Source: Actinomycetes bacterium (GTDB taxonomy: Bacteria; Actinomycetota; Actinomycetes; Actinomycetales; Demequinaceae). From it: 40,344 bases of DNA. The DNA lies in NCBI GenBank assembly GCA_030428165.1, contig JAUIBG010000004.1, forward strand, positions 1 to 40,344, given 5' to 3'. How positions within the stretch are numbered: position 1 is the first letter of the stretch; each line of letters starts with the position of its first letter. Below, one piece after another: positions 30,238 through 38,419 of this stretch. The notes beneath the pieces were generated by a model. That model saw nothing but the letters and a program-made list of their open reading frames with translations. It made no database searches and was not told the DNA's origin. A program made the position numbers and the translations under genes.

Positions 30238-32663
30238 ACCGTCGCGACGACCTCCACCGTCGAGCCCGGAGCGGCGTACGGCACCGTGTTGCCCTCGACG
30301 GCCACGCCGTCGACCGTCAGCGCGGCACCCTTGGCGCCCGAGTTCTTCACCGTGATGACGTAGTCCGCGCCGCGCACCGTGCGCTTGACGGTGAACTCCC
30401 CGACCTCGGCGCCGATGCACGGGTCGACGATCAGTCCGTCGTACCCGGGGCGCACGCCCAGCAGGTACTGGGAGATCGCCACGAAGTTCCACGACGCCGT
30501 TCCGGTCAGCCAGGAGTTCTTGGCTTCGCCGTGGCGGACGGCGTCCTTGCCAGCGATCATCTGCGCGTAGACGTAGGGCTCGGTGCGGTGCAGGTCGGAG
30601 ATCTCCTCGCGGTACGCCGGGGCGATCTGCTTCCAGTACTCCCACGCGTGCTCGGCACGGCCCACCACGGTCTCCGCGATGATGATCCACGGGTTGTTGT
30701 GGCAGAAGATGCCGGCGTTCTCCTTGTAGCCCGGCGGGTAGGTGCTGACCTCGCCGTACTCGACTTTGTACTCGGTGAAGGCAGGGTTGAGCAGCACCAT
30801 GCCGTGCGGGGTGTTGAGGCGCTCGCGCACCGAGTCCAGCGCCTGGACGGCGCGGCCGTCCTCGACGCCGGCGCCGCCCATGATGCAGAAGCCCTGGGGC
30901 TCGATCCAGATCTTGCCCTCGTCGTTCTCGTCGGAGCCCACCGGGCGCCCGAAGTGGTCGAACGCGCGACGGAACCACGCGCCGTCCCAGCCGTGCTCCA
31001 TGATGAGCTCGCGCATCCGCACGATGGCCGCATCGGCCCTGTCGGCCTCGGCGATGTCACCTCCGCGACGCACCAGCTCGGCGTAGTCGGGGCCGATCGC
31101 GATGACCATGCCGGCGATGAACACCGACTCGGCCGTCAGGCCGTCGGTGCCGTGGCTCGTGGTCTGGAAGGACTCGCCTGGCTCGGTCGAGAAGCAGTTG
31201 AGGTTGAGGCAGTCGTTCCAGTCGGCGCGGCCGATGAGCGGCAGGCCGTGGGGGCCGACGTTGGTCAGGGCGTGGTCGAACGACCGCTTGAGGTGCTCGA
31301 GCAGCGGCGCCGCGAGCGCGTCGTCGTTCTCGAACGGCACCATCTCGTCGAGGATCCCGAAGTCGCCGGTCTCCTTGATGTAGGCGGCGGCGCCCAGGAT
31401 GAGCCACAGCGGGTCGTCGTTGAAGCCGGTGCCGATCGAGTCGTTGCCGCGCTTCGTGAGCGGCTGGTACTGGTGGTACGCCGAGCCGTCGACCTTCTGC
31501 GTCGCCGCGATGTCGAGGATGCGCTCCTTGGCCCGCTCGGGCACCAGGTGGACGAAGCCCAGTAGGTCCTGCGAGGAGTCGCGGAAGCCCATGCCGCGGC
31601 CCATGCCGGTCTCGAAGTACGAGGCCGAGCGCGACATGTTGTAGGTCACCATGCACTGGTACTGGTTCCAGATGTTGACCATGCGGTCGAGCTTGTCGTG
31701 GCCGGAGTCCACCGTGTACGAGCCCAGAAGGCCGTCCCAGTAGGCGCGCAGCTTGGCGAACTCGGCATCGGCCTGCTCGGAGGTCGCGAAGCGGGCGAGC
31801 AGCTCGTGCGCGCCGGCCTTCTTCACGACGCCCTTGGACTCCCACTTGTCGTCCTGCGGGTTCTCCAGGTAGCCCAGCGTGAAGACGAGGCGCTTGGTCT
31901 CGCCCGGCTCGAGGCGCACCTTGAGGTGGTGGGAGCCGATGGGGTACCAGCCCGAGACGACCGAGTTCCCCGAGGTGGCGGTGTGGACCGCGACGGACTC
32001 GTGGAAGCCGTTGCCGACGCCGCCCATGTAGGTGTCGCGGTCGGTGTCGAAGCCCTCGACCGGAGCGTTCACGGAGTAGACGGCGTAGTGGTCGCGACGC
32101 TCGCGGTACTCGGTCACGTGGTAGATCGAGGAGCCCTCGAGCTCGACCTCTGCCAGCGACAGGTTGCGCTGGTAGTTGGTCTGGTCGTCCTCGGCGTTCC
32201 ACAGCGCGAACTCGACGAAGCTGAAGAGGCTGATCTCCTTGACCTCGTGCGTCTCGTTGGTGAGCGCGACGTGGTGGATCTCCGCGTTGGTGTCCACCGG
32301 CACGAAGTACAGGACGGAGGCAGTGACGCCGCCGCGCGAGCCCGTGATGCGGGTGTAGCCCATGCCGTGGCGGGTCTCGTAGAAGTCGAGGTCGGCCTTG
32401 TAGGGCTTGTACGCGGGGCTCCACACGTCGCCGCCGTCGTTGATCGAGAAGATGCGGCCGCCGGCGTCGACCGGCACGTTGTTGTAGCGGTAGCGCATGA
32501 GGCGGCGCAGCTTGGCGTCGCGGTAGAAGCAGTAGCCGCCCGCGGTGTGCGAGATCAGCGAGAAGAAGTCCTGAGTGCCCAGGTAGTTGATCCACGGGTA
32601 GGGCGTGTGAGGCGTCTCGATGACGTACTCGCGGGCCTCGTCGTCGAAGTGGCCGTACTGCAT
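30234..32663 (-). CDS. Cellobiose phosphorylase (GH94)
   Basis: An 809-residue cytoplasmic enzyme that phosphorolyses cellobiose to glucose 1-phosphate and glucose. The N-terminus ('[13 protein letters not shown]', '[10 protein letters not shown]', '[12 protein letters not shown]', 'YRYNNVP') is near identical to the Cellulomonas enzyme from memory. The DWND motif at 481-484 ('[12 protein letters not shown]') contains the general-acid Asp. No signal peptide is present, so it acts on imported cellobiose. The start at 32663 has GAGGG upstream. A TAGAGT -10 box (32721-32716 on this strand) and a CelR-like operator (32744-32759) lie before it. Length is normal for GH94 (about 800-820). Confidence 0.95.
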   Translation of the reverse strand: MQYGHFDDEAREYVIETPHTPYPWINYLGTQDFFSLISHTAGGYCFYRDAKLRRLMRYRYNNVPVDAGGRIFSINDGGDVWSPAYKPYKADLDFYETRHGMGYTRITGSRGGVTASVLYFVPVDTNAEIHHVALTNETHEVKEISLFSFVEFALWNAEDDQTNYQRNLSLAEVELEGSSIYHVTEYRERRDHYAVYSVNAPVEGFDTDRDTYMGGVGNGFHESVAVHTATSGNSVVSGWYPIGSHHLKVRLEPGETKRLVFTLGYLENPQDDKWESKGVVKKAGAHELLARFATSEQADAEFAKLRAYWDGLLGSYTVDSGHDKLDRMVNIWNQYQCMVTYNMSRSASYFETGMGRGMGFRDSSQDLLGFVHLVPERAKERILDIAATQKVDGSAYHQYQPLTKRGNDSIGTGFNDDPLWLILGAAAYIKETGDFGILDEMVPFENDDALAAPLLEHLKRSFDHALTNVGPHGLPLIGRADWNDCLNLNCFSTEPGESFQTTSHGTDGLTAESVFIAGMVIAIGPDYAELVRRGGDIAEADRADAAIVRMRELIMEHGWDGAWFRRAFDHFGRPVGSDENDEGKIWIEPQGFCIMGGAGVEDGRAVQALDSVRERLNTPHGMVLLNPAFTEYKVEYGEVSTYPPGYKENAGIFCHNNPWIIIAETVVGRAEHAWEYWKQIAPAYREEISDLHRTEPYVYAQMIAGKDAVRHGEAKNSWLTGTASWNFVAISQYLLGVRPGYDGLIVDPCIGAEVGEFTVKRTVRGADYVITVKNSGAKGAALTVDGVAVEGNTVPYAAPGSTVEVVATV

Positions 32664-32715
32664 GGCAATGCCCTCTCTGGCGTGCGTTCCGCCCTCCCGG
32701 CGGCGGTCTGTTTCG

Positions 32716-32721
32716 ACTCTA
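32716..32721 (-). promoter_or_regulatory. Predicted -10 box of the cellobiose phosphorylase gene
   Basis: TAGAGT on the minus strand, about 53 bases before ATG 32663. The palindrome at 32744-32759 occupies the -35 position, so a bound repressor would block RNA polymerase. Confidence 0.4.
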
Positions 32722-32743
32722 CGCGCGCCGAGTCGGACGCGGC

Positions 32744-32759
32744 GTGAGAGCGCTCTCAC
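32744..32759. promoter_or_regulatory. CelR/LacI-type operator palindrome
   Basis: GTGAGAGCGCTCTCAC is a perfect 16-bp palindrome with the central AGCGCT typical of LacI-family sites. It resembles the CelR operator TGGGAGCGCTCCCA of cellulolytic actinobacteria, differing at one symmetric position per arm. No LacI-type gene is in the window. Confidence 0.75.
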
Positions 32760-32905
32760 AGCATAGCCGGAACGGGGCGGCCGATGCGAGCCGAGGGTCC
32801 CGGGTGGGCTGTCGCCTCCGGCCCGCGCCGGGGTTTTCCACAGGCAGGCGGCGCCCGCTCGCGTCGGGTGCTCCACTGGAATCTCCGACGCCTGAGGGGG
32901 CACAC

Positions 32906-33547
32906 ATGAGCACGGACCAGCACTCGACGACTCAGCGACGCGGCCTTGGACCCGTGGCGCTCGGGTTCATCATTGGCGGCGCCGCGGCGATCGTCGGGAT
33001 CATCCTCGGAGTGGCGATCTCGGCGTTGGTGGTGGCGGCGCGAGGCGAGACCACCTCAGGCAGTTCCTCGACTGGCGCCACCGTCGTCGAGGTGCCGGCC
33101 ACGAGCTCGTCCTCCCCTGGTACCGACACCTCCTCGCAGCCGTCGCCATCGGCACAGTCGTTCGCACAGGGGCAACCCGATCCCTCATGGATCGTGCTCG
33201 ACGGGGAGCTCACCACGGAGTACGAGTACTACTCGTTCGCGACGGCCGCGGGCACCGCGGAGATCACTTTGGTCAGGAGTCCCGACACTGCGGCGACCTT
33301 GCTCGCCGCGCACCGGCAGTATCTCGACTCGGCCGCGACAGGCTGGAAGGAAGTCCGAGTCGACGCCATCACGTCCGCCCGGGACTACGAGATCGTCGCG
33401 ATGATGTGGACATGGAACGGCACGACGCAATGCTCGATGATCGTCGCCTCCGGGACCAGCGCGGCGTCCCTCGGCGCGTCGGGCTCCGCCGAACCCTGCG
33501 CGGAGATCGAGGCCTTCGCGCTGTCGATCGAGTTCACCGACGAGTGA
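32906..33547 (+). CDS. Single-pass membrane protein of unknown function
   Basis: A 213-residue protein. A short polar N-terminus is followed by one membrane helix '[30 protein letters not shown]' (about residues 16-45, split here only for description), a Ser/Thr/Pro-rich linker (about 48-90), then an extracytoplasmic domain of about 120 residues with two Cys ('TTQCSMIV' and 'EPCAEIE'). It is not matched to a known family. The Shine-Dalgarno GAGGGGG sits 5 nt before ATG 32906. It is divergent from cellobiose phosphorylase, with 242 bases between that hold the CelR-like operator. Confidence 0.75.
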   Translation: MSTDQHSTTQRRGLGPVALGFIIGGAAAIVGIILGVAISALVVAARGETTSGSSSTGATVVEVPATSSSSPGTDTSSQPSPSAQSFAQGQPDPSWIVLDGELTTEYEYYSFATAAGTAEITLVRSPDTAATLLAAHRQYLDSAATGWKEVRVDAITSARDYEIVAMMWTWNGTTQCSMIVASGTSAASLGASGSAEPCAEIEAFALSIEFTDE

Positions 33548-33582
33548 GCCCGCCACTCCTGGCACCGCGAGGGACCACCCAC

Positions 33583-33588
33583 TACCGT
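33583..33588 (+). promoter_or_regulatory. Leaderless -10 box for dcd
   Basis: TACCGT followed by exactly 6 nt and ATG 33595, with no Shine-Dalgarno. Same geometry as at menE and the DUF4229/PLDc_N pair. Confidence 0.5.
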
Positions 33589-33594
33589 TGAGCC

Positions 33595-34170
33595 ATGCTC
33601 CTGTCTGACCGCGACATCCGAGCCCAGATCGACGCCGGACGCGTGACGCTCGATCCGTACGAGCCCGACATGATCCAGCCGTCGTCGATCGACGTGAGGC
33701 TCGACAAGTTCTTCCGGGTCTTCGACAACCACAAGTACGCGGCGATCGACCCTTCGATCGAGCAGCCGGAACTCACCCGCCTGGTCGAGGTCGAGTCCGA
33801 CCGGCCGTTCATCCTGCACCCCGGGGAGTTCGTGCTGGGCGCCACCTACGAGTCCGTCGCTCTCGCCGACGACCTCGCCGCACGCCTCGAGGGCAAGTCG
33901 TCGCTGGGACGCCTCGGCCTCCTCACGCACTCGACCGCCGGCTTCATCGACCCCGGCTTCGAGGGCAACATCACGCTCGAGCTGTCCAACACCGCGACGC
34001 TGCCCATCCACCTGTGGCCCGGCATGAAGATCGGCCAGCTGTGCTTCTTCCAGCTGTCCTCCCCGGCCGAGCACCCCTACGGCTCGTCGACCTACCTGTC
34101 GCGCTACCGCGGCCAGCGCGGCCCGACGGCCTCGAAGAGCTTCCTCAACTTCCACCGCACGGAGATCTAA
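33595..34170 (+). CDS. dcd: dCTP deaminase (possibly bifunctional dCTP deaminase/dUTPase)
   Basis: A 191-residue cytoplasmic trimeric enzyme deaminating dCTP to dUTP for thymidylate synthesis. '[12 protein letters not shown]', '[12 protein letters not shown]', '[38 protein letters not shown]' (catalytic Glu in 'NITLELSN') and the C-terminal '[17 protein letters not shown]' are diagnostic. The Mycobacterium enzyme of the same length also hydrolyses dUTP, and the conserved '[11 protein letters not shown]' segment fits that type. It starts leaderless from ATG 33595, and the next gene begins 3 bases after its stop. Confidence 0.95.
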   Translation: MLLSDRDIRAQIDAGRVTLDPYEPDMIQPSSIDVRLDKFFRVFDNHKYAAIDPSIEQPELTRLVEVESDRPFILHPGEFVLGATYESVALADDLAARLEGKSSLGRLGLLTHSTAGFIDPGFEGNITLELSNTATLPIHLWPGMKIGQLCFFQLSSPAEHPYGSSTYLSRYRGQRGPTASKSFLNFHRTEI

Positions 34171-34172
34171 GG

Positions 34173-34802
34173 GTGCGCGCGACGGCCGCGCTGCGAGGCT
34201 CGCTGGCCGCCGCAGCCGCGCTCCTCCTGCTCGGCGCCTGCTCGACCGCCGACGAGCCCGTCGGCCTCCTGGACGCGAGCGCGGCATCGGCCACCGCATC
34301 GGCCACCGCGACGCCCGATCCCTCGCCGACCCCAGCGCCCGCTGTGGCCACGCTCCCAGCCGATGCCGTCACGGACATCGCCGGCAAGGTCGCCTACACG
34401 CACCCCACCGGCTGGGTGGACGGACCCGAGTCCTCCGGCTCGAACTACGTGCGGCACGAGTGGAACACCGAGGAGGGCACGTACGTCGAGGTCACGGGCT
34501 TCTCGGGCCAGCCCACCGTGGACCCGACGGAGACGTCGCAGGCGTACGTGGACGCGACGTTCGGCTCCGCGTCGACGGTCACAAGGGATGCGGTCACCGA
34601 TGTCGACCCCACCCAGGACGCGCGCGAGGCCTCCGTCTCGCGCTTCGTCGTCGACTACAACGACGGCGGGCCCGTCGACGTGTTCTGCGTGGGAGCTGTC
34701 GAGGGCAAGGGCTTCGGCTTCCTCTACGTCGAGAGCTCCTCCGACGAGGACTTCCTCTGCAACGTGGCCGCGGCGGTGCTCGCCACCGTCGAGCGCGGCT
34801 AG
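34173..34802 (+). CDS. Lipoprotein of unknown function
   Basis: A 209-residue protein translated from GTG 34173, 2 bases after dcd. The signal peptide 'LRGSLAAAAALLLLGACST' has lipobox LGAC. A linker of Ala, Thr and Pro (about 40-62) leads to a compact domain of about 150 residues starting 'DIAGKVAYTHPTGWVDGPESSGSNY', with two Cys ('DVFCVGAV' and 'DFLCNVAA'). The fold is unrecognised, though the 'HPTGWV' opening resembles PsbP/LpqN-like lipoproteins of actinobacteria. Co-transcription with dcd is probably incidental. Confidence 0.7.
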   Translation: MRATAALRGSLAAAAALLLLGACSTADEPVGLLDASAASATASATATPDPSPTPAPAVATLPADAVTDIAGKVAYTHPTGWVDGPESSGSNYVRHEWNTEEGTYVEVTGFSGQPTVDPTETSQAYVDATFGSASTVTRDAVTDVDPTQDAREASVSRFVVDYNDGGPVDVFCVGAVEGKGFGFLYVESSSDEDFLCNVAAAVLATVERG

Positions 34803-34828
34803 CGTCCGGGCCGGTCGTGCACCCGCGC

Positions 34829-34834
34829 TACAGT
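34829..34834 (+). promoter_or_regulatory. Predicted -10 box for the thiamine transporter operon
   Basis: TACAGT just before the TPP riboswitch, so that transcription would begin near 34841, at the 5' edge of the aptamer. No good -35 was found. Confidence 0.45.
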
Positions 34835-34841
34835 GGCAAGT

Positions 34842-34950
34842 ACGACAGGGGAGCACCTCCCGTGACCGATGCGGGACCCAGGGTGCTGAGAGTGCGGGAA
34901 GCCGCAGACCCTCGAACCTGATCCGGCTCGCACCGGCGTAGGGAGTCGAG
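34842..34950 (+). promoter_or_regulatory. TPP riboswitch (THI element)
   Basis: The conserved thiamine pyrophosphate aptamer core is present: GGGTGCTGAGA with CTGAGA at 34886-34891, GCAGACCCTCGAACCTGATC (34904-34923 region) and GGCTCGCACCGGCGTAGGGA to 34944. It is followed by a hairpin (34958-34994) and by an 18-nt palindrome enclosing the ribosome site of the transporter gene. TPP binding is expected to reduce expression of thiBPQ. Confidence 0.93.
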
Positions 34951-34957
34951 TCTCGCT

Positions 34958-34994
34958 CCGGTCGCGTATGCGGCACCCCCGCGAGCGCGACCGG
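34958..34994 (+). promoter_or_regulatory. Expression-platform hairpin of the TPP riboswitch
   Basis: CCGGTCGCG (34958-34966) pairs with CGCGACCGG (34986-34994), a 9-bp stem with a 19-nt loop. It could compete with the aptamer or help mask the start region. No T-run follows, so it is not a standard terminator. Confidence 0.5.
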
Positions 34995-34999
34995 GGACC

Positions 35000-35017
35000 C
35001 CTCCTAGTACTAGGAGG
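35000..35017 (+). promoter_or_regulatory. Perfect palindrome enclosing the thiB Shine-Dalgarno
   Basis: CCTCCTAGTACTAGGAGG is an 18-nt perfect palindrome whose right half contains AGGAGG (35012-35017), 5 nt before ATG 35023. It pairs the ribosome site with an anti-Shine-Dalgarno in the left half. Confidence 0.7.
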
Positions 35018-35022
35018 ACGCC

Positions 35023-36039
35023 ATGCGCACCACGCGCACCGTCGCCGCGCTGGGCGCGGCAGCCATCGCCATCACCCTCGCCGCCTGCACCGCGGCCGAT
35101 GCGGAGCCCGGCTCCACGGCATCGGCCACGTCCGGCGCACCCGAGGCGCCGTCGGAGGTCACGCTCGTGACGCACGACAGCTTCTACCTGCCCGAGGACC
35201 TCATCGCGTCCTTCGAGGCGGAGACCGGGTTCGCCCTCTCCGTCGTCGCCCCCGGCGACGCCGGCGCGCTCGTGAACCAGCTCGTGCTGACCCAGGACGC
35301 CCCGCTGGGCGACGTGGTCTACGGGGTCGACAACACCTTTGCCTCGCGCGCCGTCGAGGCCGGCGTCTTCGAGGGCAACCTCGCCGAGGTCGACTACTCG
35401 GACGTGTGCCTCAACTACGACCTCGCCTTCTTCGCCGACTCGAGCCTCGAGCCGCCGGCGACCATCGCCGACATCGCGACGCCCGAGTACGCGCCGCTGA
35501 CCTCCGTCACCAATCCCGCGACGAGCTCGCCGGGCCTGGCCTTCCTCCTCGCGACCGTCGCCGCGATGCCTGACGACTGGGAGGGGTTCTGGGCCGACGC
35601 GGCGGGCAACGGCATCCGCGTCACCGCGTCGTGGTCGGACACCTACTACACCGACTTCTCCGCGCCCAACTACGGCGGCGACTATCCCATCGTGCTCAGC
35701 TACGCCTCCTCGCCCCCGTTCGAGGTGGTGGACGGCGAGCCCACCACGGCCGCCCTGCTGGACACCTGCTTCCGCCAGGTCGAGTACGCCGGCGTGCTGG
35801 CGAACGCGGCCAACCCTTCAGGCGCCGAGGCCGTCGTTGACTGGCTGCTCAGCGACGAGGTGCAGGCGGCGCTGCCGGAGTCGATGTACGTCTACCCCGC
35901 CGTCGACGGCGTGGACGTCCCCGCCGACTGGGCCGCCTACGCGCCGCTCGCGGAGTCGCCGTTCTCCGTGGACCCGGCCGAGATCGACGCCAACCGCGAG
36001 GCGTGGATCGAGACCTGGACCGACCTGGTGATCGGCTAG
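35023..36039 (+). CDS. thiB: Thiamine ABC transporter substrate-binding lipoprotein
   Basis: A 338-residue extracellular binding lipoprotein (lipobox LAAC, Cys22) of the thiamine/iron-type family. 'VTLVTHDSFYLPEDLIASFEAETGF' opens the mature domain, and 'LGDVVYGVDNTFASRAVEAGVFE' and 'NPATSSPGLAFLL' are typical of TbpA/ThiB. It would capture thiamine and its phosphates for ThiP and ThiQ. The TPP riboswitch upstream strongly supports the thiamine assignment rather than iron. ATG 35023 has AGGAGG 5 nt away. The gap to thiP is 2 bases. Confidence 0.92.
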   Translation: MRTTRTVAALGAAAIAITLAACTAADAEPGSTASATSGAPEAPSEVTLVTHDSFYLPEDLIASFEAETGFALSVVAPGDAGALVNQLVLTQDAPLGDVVYGVDNTFASRAVEAGVFEGNLAEVDYSDVCLNYDLAFFADSSLEPPATIADIATPEYAPLTSVTNPATSSPGLAFLLATVAAMPDDWEGFWADAAGNGIRVTASWSDTYYTDFSAPNYGGDYPIVLSYASSPPFEVVDGEPTTAALLDTCFRQVEYAGVLANAANPSGAEAVVDWLLSDEVQAALPESMYVYPAVDGVDVPADWAAYAPLAESPFSVDPAEIDANREAWIETWTDLVIG

Positions 36040-36041
36040 CC

Positions 36042-37676
36042 ATGCGCCCCGCCCGGCTCCTGCTCGCCCTCGCGCCTGCGGCGTTCGTCGCCGCGTTCGC
36101 GCTCTACCCCGTCGGGGTGGTGCTGGTGCGCGGGCTGGGCGGGGACGGGCTCGGCGGCGAGGGCTCGGGGCTGGACCTGGCCGGGACTCTCGCCGTCCTC
36201 ACCGAGCCGCGCACCCTGCGGGCGATGTGGACCACGGTCTACCTCTCGCTCGCCGGGACGGCCGTCTCGCTGCTGCTCGGCCTTCCGGCCGCCTGGGCGC
36301 TGTACCGCCTCAGGTGGCCGGGGGCACGGACGCTGCGCTCGGTGCTCTCGGTGCCGTTCGTCCTGCCGACCATCGTGGTCGCCGCGGCCTTCACCGCGCT
36401 GCTCGGCTCCTCAGGGCCGATGGGATGGCTGGGATGGGACCAGTCCCCCGCCGCGATCGTCGCGGCGCTGGCCTTCTACAACGTGTCCGTCGTGCTCCGC
36501 GTGGTCGGCACGGCATGGGCGGGCATCGATCCCCGTCGCGAGGCCGCCGCGGCCACGCTCGGGGCGTCGAACTGGCAAGTGCTACGGAATGTGACGCTTC
36601 CCGCGCTGCTGCCCGCGATCCGCTCGGCTGCGGCCGTCACGTTCCTGTTCTGTGCGACCTCCTACGGCGTCGTGCTCGTGCTGGGCGGGTCTCGCATCGC
36701 GACCATCGAGACGGAGATCGCGCTGCAGCTGACGCTGTTCCTGGACCTGCGCGCCGCAGCGGTGCTCGCGATCGTCCAGCTGGTCTTCGTGGGCGCCGTG
36801 ATCGCGCTCACGGGAGCGGGCCGCACCGTCGGCTTGTCGGCGGCGGCGACCGGCGGCCGCCGCGCCCGCGCCGCGCAGACCCCCGCGATCCTCGCAGCGA
36901 CGCTACCGGCCGTCGCCCTCTTCGCCGTGCCAGCCATCGCGCTGGTCGAGCGGTCGCTGCGCACCGCGGACGGGCACTCGCTCGCGAATTTCGCCGGGTT
37001 GCTCGCCCAGCCGGAGCGTGCGGCGCTGGCGGTGCCGGTCGGGCAGGCGATTCTCAACTCTCTGGCGGCCGGTGCGGTCGCCGCCGCACTGGCCGTCGGT
37101 CTCGGGCTGCTCGTCGTCACTCTGCTCGCGCATCAGTCCCGAGGGGCGAGGGCGCTCGACGGAATCGTCGCGCTCCCCCTCGGCGTCAGCGCGGTCGTCA
37201 TCGGCATCGGCGTCCTGCTCGCCTACTCCGCGACGGCCCTGGGCGGCTCGTGGTGGCTCGTCCCCGCGGTCCAGACGCTCGTCGCCCTGCCGCTCGCGGT
37301 GCGCGCGATGGCACCGGCGGCACGCGCGGTCAGCCCGCGCGCGAGAGCCGCTGCGGCGTCGCTCGGCGCGGGTCCGTGGCGGGTGTGGCGTCACGTCGAC
37401 TGGCCCGCGCTGCGCGCTCCAGCCGGGGTCGCTGCCGCCTTCGCCTTCGCGGTGTCGCTGGGCGAGTTCGGCGCCACCAGCTTCGTCGCGAGGCCCGACG
37501 CCCCGACGCTGACGACCGCGATCTACCGACTGCTGGGCCGGCCGGGCATCGAGAGCGTGGGGCAGGCCTTCGCCGCGTCCGTGGTGCTCGCGGTGATGGT
37601 CGCCGCCGTCATGATGGTGTCCGAGCGGGCCGCGAGCGCGCGGGCACTCGAGCGCGAATGGGGAGGACGGGCATGA
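36042..37676 (+). CDS. thiP: Thiamine ABC transporter permease, duplicated domain
   Basis: A 544-residue membrane protein with two BPD-type permease halves (each about 6 helices). EAA loops are visible: 'EAAAATLGASNWQVLRNVTLPALLPAI' in the first half and 'RAAAASLGAGPWRVWRHVDWPALRAP' in the second. This two-in-one layout is the ThiP/FbpB-like family. It would form the thiamine channel with ThiB and ThiQ. ATG 36042 is 2 bases after thiB, and the stop overlaps thiQ (ATGA), so all three are coupled. The central linker contains an Arg-rich segment near residue 270. Confidence 0.92.
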   Translation: MRPARLLLALAPAAFVAAFALYPVGVVLVRGLGGDGLGGEGSGLDLAGTLAVLTEPRTLRAMWTTVYLSLAGTAVSLLLGLPAAWALYRLRWPGARTLRSVLSVPFVLPTIVVAAAFTALLGSSGPMGWLGWDQSPAAIVAALAFYNVSVVLRVVGTAWAGIDPRREAAAATLGASNWQVLRNVTLPALLPAIRSAAAVTFLFCATSYGVVLVLGGSRIATIETEIALQLTLFLDLRAAAVLAIVQLVFVGAVIALTGAGRTVGLSAAATGGRRARAAQTPAILAATLPAVALFAVPAIALVERSLRTADGHSLANFAGLLAQPERAALAVPVGQAILNSLAAGAVAAALAVGLGLLVVTLLAHQSRGARALDGIVALPLGVSAVVIGIGVLLAYSATALGGSWWLVPAVQTLVALPLAVRAMAPAARAVSPRARAAAASLGAGPWRVWRHVDWPALRAPAGVAAAFAFAVSLGEFGATSFVARPDAPTLTTAIYRLLGRPGIESVGQAFAASVVLAVMVAAVMMVSERAASARALEREWGGRA

Positions 37677-38350
37677 GCGATCTCGATGTCGCCGGGCTGT
37701 CGGTGGTCTACCCCGGCTCTCCACCGGTGACGGCGGTCGACGACGTCTCGCTGCACGTCGCGCGGGGTGAGATCGTCGCGCTCACCGGCCCGTCGGGCTG
37801 CGGCAAGTCGTCGCTGCTCGCCGGCATCGTCGGCGTCGCAGCCGAGCAGGGCTCCGCTCGGGTGACGGGCACCGTGACCTGGGACGGCGAGGACGTCACG
37901 GCCATGCCGGTGCACCGGCGCGGGTTCGGCCTGGTATTCCAGGACGGCCAGCTGTTCGAGCACCTGGACGTCGCTGCCAACATCGGCTTCGGGCTGCGGA
38001 TGGCGCGGGTGCCGCGGGACGAGCGCGAGGCACGGGTCGCCGCGCTGCTCGAGACCGTGGCGCTCCAGGGCTACGGCGCCAGGCGCGTCGACGAGCTGTC
38101 GGGGGGCCAGCGCCAGCGGGTCGCTCTCGCGCGGTCGCTTGCGCCAGGGCCCCGGCTGCTCGCGCTCGACGAGCCGCTGTCCTCCCTCGACGCCGAGCTG
38201 CGGGCCTCGCTCGCCGTCGAGATCCGCCGGATCCTCACGGAGGCCGGCGCCACCGCGATCGTCGTGACGCACGATCTGGCCGAGGCTGAGGCGATGGCCG
38301 ACAGGCTCGTGCGGATGGACGCGGGACGGCTGGTCGCCGGCGAGGCGTGA
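37673..38350 (+). CDS. thiQ: Thiamine ABC transporter ATP-binding protein
   Basis: A 225-residue ABC ATPase: Walker A 'GPSGCGKSSLL' near residue 38, Q-loop 'LVFQDGQLF', signature 'LSGGQRQRVALARSL' near 142, Walker B 'LLALDEPLSSLD', and the switch His in 'IVVTHDLAEAEAMADR'. It is short and lacks a regulatory domain, as ThiQ proteins do. ATG 37673 overlaps the thiP stop. It is the last gene of the riboswitch-controlled operon. Confidence 0.92.
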   Translation: MSDLDVAGLSVVYPGSPPVTAVDDVSLHVARGEIVALTGPSGCGKSSLLAGIVGVAAEQGSARVTGTVTWDGEDVTAMPVHRRGFGLVFQDGQLFEHLDVAANIGFGLRMARVPRDEREARVAALLETVALQGYGARRVDELSGGQRQRVALARSLAPGPRLLALDEPLSSLDAELRASLAVEIRRILTEAGATAIVVTHDLAEAEAMADRLVRMDAGRLVAGEA

Positions 38351-38377
38351 TCGCCTGGCGGCCCGCCGCACGCTGAG

Positions 38378-38383
38378 TAGGCT
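38378..38383 (+). promoter_or_regulatory. Predicted -10 box for pepA
   Basis: TAGGCT lies 36 nt before ATG 38420, giving a short leader that contains the ribosome site AAAGGGG (38409-38415). No -35 box was found. Confidence 0.4.
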
Positions 38384-38419
38384 CGATGCATCAGCCACGA
38401 CCACTCGCAAAGGGGCATC

